Below are positions 9,005-18,090 of a DNA stretch of 21,731 bases, one piece after another (position 1 is the stretch's first letter; each line of letters begins with the position of its first letter). The translations under genes and the position numbers were made by a program. A model generated the notes under the pieces. The model saw only the letters and a list, made by a program, of their open reading frames with translations, did not search any database and was not told where the DNA came from. This DNA comes from Entamoeba invadens IP1. Its lineage: Eukaryota; Evosea; Mastigamoebida; Endamoebidae. Location of the stretch: assembly GCF_000330505.1 (NCBI RefSeq), contig NW_004443576.1, forward strand, positions 65,884 through 87,614. Reading direction: 5' to 3'.

Positions 9005-9030
9005 TTAATGAACTTGAAGATGTCAAGTCC

Positions 9031-9040
9031 ATTTAAATAG
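9031..9040 (-). promoter_or_regulatory. TATA-like box of the Lys/Glu-rich gene
   Basis: The minus strand reads CTATTTAAAT, near the GTATTTAAAG consensus, 27-36 bases upstream of the ATG. An exact GAAC consensus AATGAACT occurs at 9007-9014 but on the plus strand, that is, inverted relative to this gene. Confidence 0.5.
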
Positions 9041-9560
9041 CAACAAAATCGTGTAATAAGGTTAATAAATCAAATTGAATATTGAATTCATCAATAAAAT
9101 TGTATTTGCATCACTTTTGATTGGTACAATCAATCTATTGAAAATATTTTCAAATCGACACACCAAACTTTATTAGTTCAAAAAGCGAAATCAACCTCTG
9201 TTATTTATTATATTAATAGTAAAAAACTATCTATTGTTTCCATACGAATTGAAACTTTTTATACAACACACCAAAAACATTTCGGTATTTAATTTTTTTA
9301 ACATTTAAAATAACGCCATTGTTTTAATTGATCTGTTATTACTGGGATATTTACTCATTTTTGATGATTATCCTTTTTTGCTTGTGTAATGTTAGGCATA
9401 TATAATAAATATCAAAAAACTTGAAAATTATTTAACAAACTCGAGATTTCCCGATTTTTAGTCCACTTAAATTTTGTTCATTGTTATTTAAAGGGTTAAT
9501 TGAACTTGAATGAACAAAACAATTATTTTGTAATAAAATTAAATTTTCCAAACACACAAA
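9041..9560. other. Intergenic region with a promoter-like cluster but no gene
   Basis: No credible coding frame. On the plus strand TTATTTAAAG (9484-9493), ATTGAACT (9499-9506) and AATGAACA (9509-9516) resemble a TATA plus GAAC core promoter, yet no reading frame of useful length follows. Confidence 0.4.
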
Positions 9561-9784
9561 TCAAAAAAATCATAGAGTCAGTCTAACAACGTTATCTGTT
9601 CAAACTTTAATGGCTGTATTTTTGTCTAAACATCGGCATTAGGCAAAACGTGAAAAAAACTGAAACAATTGGGATGGATTTTTGGGACTGCTTCCCGGAA
9701 TATTCCATTCTTTATGGTCCATAAGGTACCAGATAACGTTCGAGACAGACTGTAGTTGTTAGACTGACTGTATAAATTTTTTGA
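9561..9784. mobile_element. Short element with terminal inverted repeats (MITE-like)
   Basis: The left arm 9561-9590 and the right arm 9755-9784 are reverse complements at 27 of 30 positions, including a perfect 15-bp block (AGTCAGTCTAACAAC at 9576-9590). A second inverted match, AACGTTATCTG at 9588-9598 against 9730-9740, lies just inside, offset by 14 bases on the right. An 8-bp direct repeat ACACAAAT lies at 9554-9561 and 9789-9796, a possible target-site duplication, although a few bases separate it from the right arm. The interior (about 130 bases) codes for nothing. A non-autonomous DNA transposon is the simplest reading, since E. invadens is known for hAT, Mutator and other DNA transposons; a structured RNA is an alternative. 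Confidence 0.4.
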
Positions 9785-9982
9785 CTGAACACAAATAGTC
9801 CATTTATATGTTATCTTTGAACTAATTTGTCGTTATTGATAATTACATAATTAAGTGTTTATTTTTTTAAATGGTGTTATAAAATTAAAGTTCCCTTGAT
9901 GTAATGAAATATCAAATATGAAATTTAATTAAATTAAATAAACTTGAAAAAAAATATTTTGTGTTTTTAAAAAAATAAAAAT
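9785..9982. other. AT-rich spacer, including the tRNA 3' flank
   Basis: No gene seen. Bases 9970-9982 belong to the tRNA inverted repeat and supply a T-run (T5, A, T6 in the tRNA direction) suitable as an RNA polymerase III terminator. Confidence 0.5.
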
Positions 9983-10121
9983 GCACAAGGTGGGGTTCGA
10001 ACCCACGACTTTTTCAAGATTGGTGCCTAAAACCAACGCCTTAGACCACTCGGCCACTTGTGCTTATATTTTAGTTTATTATTACTTCCAAACTTCATAT
10101 TGTGTCACTTCTTGTATAATT
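9970..10121 (-). repeat. Arm 1 of the 152-bp tRNA-Leu inverted repeat
   Basis: This block is the reverse complement of 19913-20064 with a single difference (10074 versus 19960). It comprises 58 bases upstream of the tRNA, the 81-base tRNA, and 13 bases downstream. Identity stops abruptly at both edges. Confidence 0.95.
9983..10063 (-). tRNA. tRNA-Leu (anticodon UAG)
   Basis: It folds as a class II tRNA: acceptor arms GCACAAG/CTTGTGC, A box TGGCCGAGTGGTC, anticodon stem TTGGT/ACCAA with loop TTTAGGC (anticodon TAG, reading CTA), a variable arm (TCTTGAAAAAGTC), and B box GGTTCGAACCC within the T arm. No intron. A T-run follows directly as terminator. It is identical over its 81 bases to the tRNA at 19971-20051. 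It lies alone among protein genes, not in the tandem tRNA arrays typical of E. histolytica. Confidence 0.97.
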
Positions 10122-11368
10122 CCAATAAAAAGGAAGTAATTAAAGCATTGTGTATTGTACTCTTGAACATGTTTACCAAACCAAAAGACAGAATTAGTGA
10201 TTATAATAACGAACGTAACAAGTGAAAAATATGTTATAATAATATGATATAATACCATACCTTAACATACATACCAAACAACAGAACCAACTAATCAACA
10301 AGTTTTCTTTAACTTTGAATAATGATACAGTATGACAAGTTTGACTTAAACGACAAGTTTGGGTTAAATGGTAAAAATTATAATTTAATTATAATAAAAA
10401 TTTGAACTATAACCCGAACTAATTAATTGCTTTTTTATTATCAAGTTTATATAAAAAATTGAATAATTAAAAGCAAGCCAAAAACCCAAACACACAACAT
10501 AAAGAATAAGAAAGCAATGAAAAAAGTAAAGATAATTATAAACTATCACACGATCATGATCATCACCAACATTTTAATGTGATCACAAACAATAAAGTTT
10601 TATCAAAATTTGTCAAATAAAGTAACCATAACATTTCAAATTCAATTATAAATACAGTCTAATTTCCCTAGAGTGTGTAATTATTATTTTTGTTGTTCTC
10701 TATTATTTGAGCATTTCTTAAGAACAAACCAAAAACAAGATAGACATGCTCTTTAAAGAGTGGGTCCACTTTTTATTGGCCAAAATCAAGCGATGATTCT
10801 TAATAAATCACACTCTTGGGAGGTTTGGCAGTTTTTCCTTGCGTTGAATTCGTTTTTATGGATATTATTATTTAATTAAGTTAAAAGTAGTATTCTTCCA
10901 TCGCGATAAGAAATACTGCTGATTTATCATATTAAAATAAATATAAAGTAACACAAACGTTTCCGAATGAGGCGGCACATGTTTCGGTGCGTTTGAACTC
11001 AACGAGACAAACACGTTAAAACATATAAAACAATACTTAACATGTGTTTTGGTTTTATTTTTCAAGATCAGAGCGTAACATAAAACAATAGAATTAATAA
11101 TAATTTAAATATCATTCTATTTAACCATTATATTTTTTTCTAGTTTAACCCACTGTTTACTATAATAATTGGTTTTTAAACCATTAACGTGAACCATTTA
11201 AGTCAAACTATTCCATTTATTGGCAAACTTGTCTAACTGTATATTAATAAGTCTACTAATATATCATTATAATTACCATTAATTGAAATAATGCATTACC
11301 ATTAAATAAACTATTAAGAAACCATTAAAAGACTTATACAACAGTAAATCAAAGTAACAGTGAGTTAC
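10122..11368. other. Intergenic region, about 1.25 kb
   Basis: No supportable gene. A 65-codon minus-strand frame at 10868-11065 starts at TTG and lacks family features. A few palindromes stand out: GATCATGATC near 10553, CTCTTTAAAGAG (10749-10760), TTGGCCAA (10776-10783), and a stem-loop at 10954-10995. The stretches 10740-10830 and 10950-11020 are less AT-rich than the rest and could hold a non-coding RNA, but no known RNA family was recognised. Confidence 0.4.
10954..10995. repeat. Imperfect stem-loop in a GC-richer island
   Basis: CAAACG (10954-10959) pairs with CGTTTG (10990-10995). After a small internal loop (TTT opposite TG), CCGAA (10963-10967) pairs with TTCGG (10983-10987). The loop contains GAGGCGGCACA, unusually G/C-rich for this window. 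Confidence 0.5.
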
Positions 11369-11758
11369 TCAATAGCGATTGTAGTAGTAGTATCTGCAAT
11401 GCTCCAAATCGTCTTTGTAGCACAAGAAGAGGGTCAAGAAAGTGATGAAGATGTAGAGTAACAATGCAGAGAGTGCTCTATATCCCCACAATTTGACATT
11501 CACATTTCTTGAGAAAATGAAGAAGAGTTGGACCATCCAGATGATGGGGAGGACATACCCAAGAGCGTAGAAGACAGCAATGACACTATTAGACTCTTCG
11601 ACTCGTTTGACTTGTTGAACGGGGATTGGAGGGACTTGTTGGACTTGAGTTATAGGCATCTGGACCTGTTGCAATTGGATGGGTGGAGGGAGTTGTTGAT
11701 ACTGAATCGTTTGGACTGGTTGTACCAATATTGGTTCGGCACGAGAGGGATAAAACAT
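11369..11758 (-). CDS. Small membrane protein with Pro/Gln-rich N-terminal tail
   Basis: A 129-residue protein I do not recognise. Residues 1-52 are rich in Pro, Gln and Val (repeated QLPPP, VQQV, QVQ motifs) and probably disordered and cytosolic. Two hydrophobic segments follow at about 58-83 (containing LGYVLPIIW) and 94-114. The C-terminus CRYYYYNRY is Tyr-rich. There is no signal peptide. ATG at 11756-11758 has a TATA-like GTATTTATTG box 25-34 bases upstream and a GAAC motif between, supporting a genuine short gene. TGA stop at 11369. G/C use is higher than in the flanks, as for the other small membrane protein at 4529, which has the same length but shows no clear sequence similarity. Confidence 0.7.
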   Translation of the reverse strand: MFYPSRAEPILVQPVQTIQYQQLPPPIQLQQVQMPITQVQQVPPIPVQQVKRVEESNSVIAVFYALGYVLPIIWMVQLFFIFSRNVNVKLWGYRALSALLLYIFITFLTLFLCYKDDLEHCRYYYYNRY

Positions 11759-11782
11759 ATTCCTTTATGAGTTGACGTTCCG

Positions 11783-11792
11783 CAATAAATAC
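11783..11792 (-). promoter_or_regulatory. TATA-like box of the Pro/Gln-rich membrane protein gene
   Basis: The minus strand reads GTATTTATTG, then GCGGAACGTC closer to the gene, resembling the TATA-like and GAAC elements. The distance to the ATG is 25-34 bases. Confidence 0.5.
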
Positions 11793-12313
11793 AAAAGAGC
11801 TATGTTTTCTTTTTCACTATTTTTAATTGATTGTTTCTTTCATACTAGTTTATTTCATAAATATTTTAATATAAATAAATTAAAAACAATAAGTATACTA
11901 TATGTTTTATTTTATCAAAAATATTTAGAAAAGAAGAATGAATGAAAAATAGAAGATAGATTAAAAAAGTGGAAACACTTTCAACCATTTCCCGAAAAAT
12001 TAGGACATTTCAACATATTTTATTAGATATTTTTTTAAAAGTTTCTCATTATAGAATCTTGATTTCAAGTGTCACAATATAACAGAGTAATAAATACTAA
12101 TAAATCGGGATATTACTCTACTGTTTTTTACAACAAAAAAGAAAGTGGAAACTGTTTTGAGATTTTTTTTATTAATTAAACGTTTTACTATATTTTATAG
12201 TTTATTGAAGTAGTATTAGTTATTATAATTCCATTGTTATTTATACTATTGAGTATTTAATATAAAAACTAATTTATAGTAATTGAAATGATAAACTAAT
12301 AATAAATAATAAT
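11793..12313. other. AT-rich spacer
   Basis: It lies between the promoter of the Pro/Gln-rich gene and the 3' end of the next minus-strand gene. No gene is visible. AAAGTGGAAAC occurs twice (near 11967 and 12143), about 175 bases apart, with no other evident repeat structure. Confidence 0.5.
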
Positions 12314-13581
12314 TTAATTAATAACAATAACACCCCACTCAATCACATATTTTCCTGTTGGTCGTTCTCGTTGTTTTACCGAATCCCACCGAAGTATATC
12401 ATATCCATCAGCCTCAAAGAGACCAACCACGACCCTATGAATACTATTAAACCCATCAACTAATAACTCAGCGCTTTGTTCATAGACTTTTCCAAGTATT
12501 TTAATTCCAATAGTTTTGAATCTAGTTAAATATTTAATAGAATATACTATTAAATCGTTTCGCTCTTTTTCATTGAGTCCAAGGCGTTCAATTAAACAAT
12601 CAAAACATTCGATCGACTCACAGTAACAATCTTCCCCACCCAAGTCCTTCAATTTTGATTGGAAGTTTCCTTCCCAGAAGAGGTAAGAATACACGTGGAG
12701 TGGATTCTGTTCAAAGGTGAGTACACAACACTCATTCACTCGACTCTCATATGAAAAAGTCCATTCAAAACTCTTTGAAAAAGTACTAGTCGATATTCGA
12801 CGAATTGGCGGATACGTCATACCAATGTCCATCCCATTTTCAGTGTTAATTGAACACGAGTTGTCACCTCTTTCACTGGTGTACTGTCGTATAATAAGAT
12901 GACCGGCTTCATTACTTTCCACCCGACTCTTCCATAGAGAACAATGACGTCTTTGGCTCTTTCTAATATGTTGTGAATGACATTCCTTTGGAGGAAGATG
13001 TTCTCACTTCGTGGAGCAAATTCAGTGTATCCCCATACACCACTTTCTTCTTTTAGATGTGTTAAGTCTGCACGTGTAACACTGTTGGTAGTACTCTCGG
13101 CATTTCCATGAGTCCCAATAATGAAATAATCTTTGGGCAGATTATAACTGTATTCTAATGAACACACATCATCACTCTTTTTCATCTCTTTGAGCTTAAA
13201 GAGAGCGTCAGAAATACTTGTTAAGGTGGTTCTGTCGTTCAAATCAATTTCAAAGATAACAAAAGAACAGTTTATATTACACAACGTTCTATGGAGGTCT
13301 TCAATATCTTCGACAATCTCTATTTGAATAGTCAATGTTAATGTTTTGTATACTTCGGTAATAGTTTGTGACATAGAACTCATATAATAATATCTTTCAT
13401 AATCGTCCATTGGTTCATTCGTCTCTTCTGTAATATTGCCTGTAATAAAGTTGAACAACTCATTCGTGTAATAAGAAGGTGGTCCATAAATAATAATACC
13501 ACCTTCTCTTTGATCAGGAGGTCCATCTATACACTTTTGACAACTACAACTGGGTGGACTTTTTGTAAGTGTGTTCCCCAT
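12314..13581 (-). CDS. Degenerate small-GTPase-like domain fused to a KPVIYLYP-type domain (one-base frameshift)
   Basis: One gene read in two frames. The first frame (ATG at 13579-13581, 254 codons) starts MGNTLT, a good N-myristoylation signal with Cys at 12, 14 and 17. Residues about 28-212 follow a Ras/Rab layout, but the P-loop is degenerate (YGPPSYYTN, no GK), NKxD is replaced by THGN, and YTEFAPRSENI stands where SAK motifs occur. KPVILLYDSTPVKEV begins at 225. At the four-A run (plus coordinates 12837-12840) the frame must shift by one base; the second frame then gives NGMDIGMTYPPIRR, VYSYLFWEG and the end VIEWGVIVIN. Order and motifs match a family known mainly from bacterial proteins (KPVIYLYP, YLFWEG, VxEWG), function unknown to me. 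Restoring one A makes a continuous protein of about 420 residues. Causes: assembly error, real frameshift or undetected intron. TAA stop at 12314. Confidence 0.7.
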
Positions 13582-13620
13582 ATCTCTAAAAGTTCTTTCA
13601 TTTAGTTTGAAATTAATTAT

Positions 13621-13690
13621 AGTATATTATAGTATATTATAGTATATTATAGTATATTATACTATATTATAGTATATTATACTATATTAT
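13621..13690. repeat. Seven-copy 10-bp tandem repeat
   Basis: Units 1-4 and 6 are AGTATATTAT; units 5 and 7 are ACTATATTAT. The array lies 40-109 bases upstream of the ATG of the GTPase-like/KPVIYLYP gene, where its promoter should be, and about 190 bases beyond the stop of the TMK. No other TATA-like box is clear for that gene. Confidence 0.95.
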
Positions 13691-13876
13691 AAAATGAAAT
13701 AAAAATATAATAATAACCATATAATATATAAAAATTATTAAAGAATCAATATTTTTATAAATTGTATAACCATAATTTATAATAAAAATAATTATAATAT
13801 ATAGTTAAAAAGAAGGAATAAAATAGTTATTATCAACAAGTACGACCATTGGTTATAAATTGCATAACTTACAGTT

Positions 13877-16800
13877 TTAGAGTCGACACATAGTTTGATA
13901 AATTGATTCTAATTTTTCCACAACGACTTTTATCTTTAATCGAGTTTTTTGGTCTTGTGTCCAAGCGTCAGAGATAACAGCATAGATGTTATCACTGAGA
14001 TTCGCTGGTTTTGGCCTTCTTTGACCTCCAGTGATATAGTCAGCAATGCTCCACGCAAATTTGAAGAGGTCATTTGGGTATGCATTTTCCCATGCGAAGC
14101 ATTCGTACATCGTCACAGCAAAAGAGAATACATCGGCAGCCTTCTTATAGTGTTGTTTATTTAACACCTCCGGTGCCATATATTTTGGAGTCCCAATACC
14201 TTTAGTGAACGTCATGTTCGTCATCATTTGATTCAAATTTCTTGCACTTCCGAAATCAGTCAATTTAGCATTGAATTTCTCTATAGTGTCCAATGAGAAT
14301 ATTAAAGCGTTGTCTGGTTTAATGTCTCTGTGTAGTATCCCGTTCTCGTGTAAATACATAATTCCCTTCGAAACATCTAACATGTACTTCAGTCGTAAAA
14401 TCGTTCTAAAATCATTTCCATTTCTCGTCTTAATCAAATCTTGTAGGCTTCCAAATTGAGCAAATTCGGTGACCAAACACACTTTGTTTGGTACAAATAC
14501 CGCGCCATAGAAGTGGACGATATAATCACTTCTAAATTTGTCCAACATAGAAACTTCATCTTCAAATTCTTTTTTACTCACTTCATCATCAGAAGTTTGT
14601 TTGATCTTTTTAATAGCAACTTTGTCCCCTCGGAACTCCCCAAAGTAAACAATCCCAAACGTCCCTTCTCCTATTTTCTTTGTGTCTTTCAATTCAGTGT
14701 AGTCCAGTCGCGTCGACATTCGAGTCTTAGCTTTCACTATGATCTTCTCACTGATCTGTTCTCCTGTTTTTAAGTCGAGTGCAATGGCCAATATATTCTC
14801 GTGGATAACACACGTGCAAATTGGCTTAATAAAGATCTCAAATTCACACGCTATTCCCTTTTTAAGAGTGATTAGGCTCGGCTCCGTTCGTATCGAAAAT
14901 TGGTCGCAATTGTCCACAACACTAAATTGGACTTTTATATTGTGTTTGGTGTTATTCCCAACACATATTAACTCCCGCGTCTCTTCATTCACTTCTATCA
15001 AACTATCTTCATTAAGTCCTTCAAATGTTATTTCGCGTTTATTACTCAACAGGAAGTCTCCTAGCTTGCGTAGAGAGACGTTCGAACGCTTCATCTCAAA
15101 GACACAGACATTCCGCATCTTCTTCTCCTCCGTCTTGTGTAACTTAATTCGATAAATGATAACTATTATAAGTACTATTAAGAGAACTATAAATACTATA
15201 AATCCAACGATCGTCCCAAATATAATATCATAGCGGAGGGCAGTCTTACAGAACTTCCCACTGTCATCAGGTGCATGCCACCCTTCACATTTAGTACATC
15301 GATCGTTCTTCGCGGCCGTGCAAAATTGAATTGTAGAATAGTCGTGACATGAATAGTCAATATTCACATAATTGTCGGAGCACTCGGAACAATAAGTCAT
15401 TGACGTGCATTTAGTACAGTTCTCTAAACACTTGGAACATCGACCGTTTGAGAGGAAGTACCCTGTTTGACAACTGGCGCACCCACTTTTGGTCTTTTTA
15501 AGACAAAATTGAGTCAAATCGTCGAATGGAAGACACAACTTTGTTTCGTTTGCTATTCTAAAGTAATTGTCTGCACAGGAAACGCACTGTTTGTTGTCTA
15601 AACAGGAGTAGCATGATGTTTCACATTGTCTACAGTCTTTTGAAACGTAGTAATACCCAACTTTACAGATCGCACAGCCAATGGCATCTGGCATTAACAT
15701 ATCACACGTCTTATGTAATGAACCAACTTCTTTACATGTATGTTCACTCGTCAAATAATATCCAGAGGGACATGAAATACACATAGTATCATTGGAACAA
15801 TTCACACATGAAGAATCGCACTTCTCACATGTATTCTGTAAAGTCAAATAATACGTCTCTTCACACTCTAAACACCCTTTGGTACTCATTTTCTTGCATT
15901 TAATCAAGTCAGAATATTTAAAAGATGATTGAATTAATTTGGTCGAAGTCATTAGAACACATTTAGAATCAGAAACCATATAATTTTGTGAACACTCTTT
16001 ACATATCATTGTGTTGTTGGAATAAATTATTTGATAGATGCAATTGGGTATTTTAGACGTATTTTCACAATATATATCACTTATAGTACTTCTGTAGTAA
16101 TTATCAATACATTGAATGCACTTACCTATTACATTTCGTAAACAATTAAAATTGAGTTTGGAAATACAATTTCCGTCTGAAAGAAGTGTCTCTTTGTCAC
16201 ACAAAATACATTTAGAATTCAGTGAAATGATACAATTGGCTGTTGGATTTGTGACACATATGCCTTTGACTATGTCAGTGGTTTTAGAAGAACAATTAAG
16301 ACATTCATTGATACCATAAGTAGTACATTTTTCATCTGATTTACAACTCTCAGCTTGTTGTGAATCACTTGAACGTACCAAGTCCTTTGAACACTCAAGA
16401 ATTTTAAGTTTATTATTAAATAAAATGCAGACACTTGAATCAACACAGTTCATACATCTATTGTCATTTGAAAGATACATCCCTTTTTCACATGTATAAT
16501 TCGCATTATTTCTAATATAATTATACTTATAATAAGATTTGCCACAGACTTTGTTTTGTATCAATGTAAAATTGTCATCACAAGAAAGACACATCTTTAA
16601 GTCTTCATATCCATTTAATAAGACGTACTTACAAATTGACTCATTAGAAGAAACATAACAATTGGAGTTGATCGCAAGTGTATCTTGACATTCACATGAA
16701 CTACTTGTTTGTATGTTATCGCCTTCACAGTTATCAAAAGGAATGCAACTCCCGTTTCTTAGAAAATAGTTATTGTTACATGTCAGACATTCGTCTTCTT

Positions 16801-18043
16801 TATTTTGTATTGTACAAATGTTGTTATTTGATACACAGTTTTTAGTAGTTTTATCATAGTAATTCCCATCAATACATAACTTACAAGTCTTACCAATCGA
16901 ATCCCAAAAATACGGAGGATAGCACTCTACACACTCCACATTCGTGTATGGTTTTTGACATAATTTGCAGTTATCAAAGGACGAGTAACACATTTTACAT
17001 TCGGAAGTTTCATTTACAAATATAGCGCCCTTGTTTAAATTACATTGAACACAACTCCCATTAAAGAATCCAAATCCACTCTTACATTTTGTGCATTCAG
17101 CTTTTGTTTGGTCACATTCGGAACAATTTGGTAGCGTGTCACATTTATTACATTCACCTTCACTGTTAGGGTAGTACCCATTAATACATTGAGTGCAGTG
17201 CTTTATGGCTTGAGAACAAAATTCGGTTATACAATGGATGTTTGCACAAGAGTCGCATGTGCCACTTGTAGTTGGGTAGAATCCTCGTGAACATAATATA
17301 CATTGTGGAGTAAAATCATACGAACAATATTCGCAATTGGCAGCAAATTTGCTACACTGAATACACCCCGGCCCACTTGGTTGTCTTACGTAACCCGTAT
17401 TGCACCCAACGCAAACACCAGTTGAGCTGTTACATCCACCAACACAAGTCGAATCACACAAATAACAACTCAAACCGCAATTCACCGAATTTTGGTAGTT
17501 ATAAAACCCATCTTCACATTGTGAACATTGACTACTTACACAAGTAGTACAAGTTGGTGTTTGGCAAGAAACTTCAGAAGTCGTTGTGATGTATTGCCCA
17601 TCGTTACAAATACGAGTACCACTACAAGATACACAAGATATGACATCATTACTTTTATATAAACAATAATTTGGCATACACATCCCACATGATGTTGTTC
17701 CGTCCACACATTTTAAACAATTAATTTGTAAATTATTATTACTACATGACTGGGTTGTTGTGGCTGTTCGTTTGAGTGTCTCGTTTTTATAAAAAGTGTC
17801 CTGTTTATCACTCAAATAGATTGTATTCTTTATTCCAATTTTTTTAAAAGTGACCACATTGGTCAATGCACATTGAACGTTTGTGACAGTCTTGTAATTA
17901 AAGACTAATTCGCCAGTCGTTTGAGTAATAATTTCGTTGTCATTGATATTACACGTCATATCGTCTTGAACGCAGTAGACTTCGGATTTTCTTGAACACC
18001 ACCGAATGCCCACTGCAAATGTTACAAAAAGAATATACAACAT
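13877..18043 (-). CDS. Transmembrane receptor kinase with Cys-rich ectodomain (TMK), complete
   Basis: A 1388-residue surface receptor kinase. The N-terminal MLYILFVTFAVGIRWCS is a signal peptide. From about residue 95 to 935 the ectodomain is dense in CxxC repeats, many with a 'C..GYY' pattern. One membrane segment lies at about 938-966, then basic KLHKTEEKK. A juxtamembrane beta-sandwich-like stretch (about 985-1115) resembles that of the TMK at 3-3914. Kinase motifs: IGEGTFG at 1124, VAIK K1145, HRD 1238-1240, DFG starting 1263, and MAPE. The stretch from EVSMLDKFRSDY to YLHENGILHRDIKPDN is nearly identical to the other TMK, while the ectodomains differ. ATG at 18041-18043 is supported by the signal peptide and a TATA-like box. 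TAA stop at 13877. The middle of the ectodomain (about 15850-16900) is clearly more AT-rich than either end. Confidence 0.93.
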   Translation of the reverse strand: MLYILFVTFAVGIRWCSRKSEVYCVQDDMTCNINDNEIITQTTGELVFNYKTVTNVQCALTNVVTFKKIGIKNTIYLSDKQDTFYKNETLKRTATTTQSCSNNNLQINCLKCVDGTTSCGMCMPNYCLYKSNDVISCVSCSGTRICNDGQYITTTSEVSCQTPTCTTCVSSQCSQCEDGFYNYQNSVNCGLSCYLCDSTCVGGCNSSTGVCVGCNTGYVRQPSGPGCIQCSKFAANCEYCSYDFTPQCILCSRGFYPTTSGTCDSCANIHCITEFCSQAIKHCTQCINGYYPNSEGECNKCDTLPNCSECDQTKAECTKCKSGFGFFNGSCVQCNLNKGAIFVNETSECKMCYSSFDNCKLCQKPYTNVECVECYPPYFWDSIGKTCKLCIDGNYYDKTTKNCVSNNNICTIQNKEDECLTCNNNYFLRNGSCIPFDNCEGDNIQTSSSCECQDTLAINSNCYVSSNESICKYVLLNGYEDLKMCLSCDDNFTLIQNKVCGKSYYKYNYIRNNANYTCEKGMYLSNDNRCMNCVDSSVCILFNNKLKILECSKDLVRSSDSQQAESCKSDEKCTTYGINECLNCSSKTTDIVKGICVTNPTANCIISLNSKCILCDKETLLSDGNCISKLNFNCLRNVIGKCIQCIDNYYRSTISDIYCENTSKIPNCIYQIIYSNNTMICKECSQNYMVSDSKCVLMTSTKLIQSSFKYSDLIKCKKMSTKGCLECEETYYLTLQNTCEKCDSSCVNCSNDTMCISCPSGYYLTSEHTCKEVGSLHKTCDMLMPDAIGCAICKVGYYYVSKDCRQCETSCYSCLDNKQCVSCADNYFRIANETKLCLPFDDLTQFCLKKTKSGCASCQTGYFLSNGRCSKCLENCTKCTSMTYCSECSDNYVNIDYSCHDYSTIQFCTAAKNDRCTKCEGWHAPDDSGKFCKTALRYDIIFGTIVGFIVFIVLLIVLIIVIIYRIKLHKTEEKKMRNVCVFEMKRSNVSLRKLGDFLLSNKREITFEGLNEDSLIEVNEETRELICVGNNTKHNIKVQFSVVDNCDQFSIRTEPSLITLKKGIACEFEIFIKPICTCVIHENILAIALDLKTGEQISEKIIVKAKTRMSTRLDYTELKDTKKIGEGTFGIVYFGEFRGDKVAIKKIKQTSDDEVSKKEFEDEVSMLDKFRSDYIVHFYGAVFVPNKVCLVTEFAQFGSLQDLIKTRNGNDFRTILRLKYMLDVSKGIMYLHENGILHRDIKPDNALIFSLDTIEKFNAKLTDFGSARNLNQMMTNMTFTKGIGTPKYMAPEVLNKQHYKKAADVFSFAVTMYECFAWENAYPNDLFKFAWSIADYITGGQRRPKPANLSDNIYAVISDAWTQDQKTRLKIKVVVEKLESIYQTMCRL

Positions 18044-18080
18044 ATAACTCTGTTATTATTATCTTTCCAAGATATCTACC

Positions 18081-18090
18081 CTTTAATAGC
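18081..18090 (-). promoter_or_regulatory. TATA-like box of the complete TMK gene
   Basis: The minus strand reads GCTATTAAAG, similar to GTATTTAAAG, 38-47 bases upstream of the ATG. The slightly longer spacing than for other genes here allows a 5' UTR of about 10-15 bases. Confidence 0.4.

Noticed and set aside
8437..9008. Plus-strand Phe/Ser-rich and His/Ser-rich frames
   Set aside because: They are complements of the Lys/Glu-rich minus-strand gene and its 9-bp repeat.
10868..11065. 65-codon minus-strand reading frame
   Set aside because: It begins with TTG, has no promoter-like spacing or recognisable family, and spans the stem-loop at 10954; probably chance.
12790..12845. Intron explaining the frame change in the GTPase-like/KPVIYLYP gene (GTATGA to TTCAAAG, phase-compatible, about 50 bases)
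   Set aside because: The acceptor is not the usual TAG/CAG and splicing would delete the conserved TYPP segment; a single-base indel fits better, though RNA evidence could reverse this.
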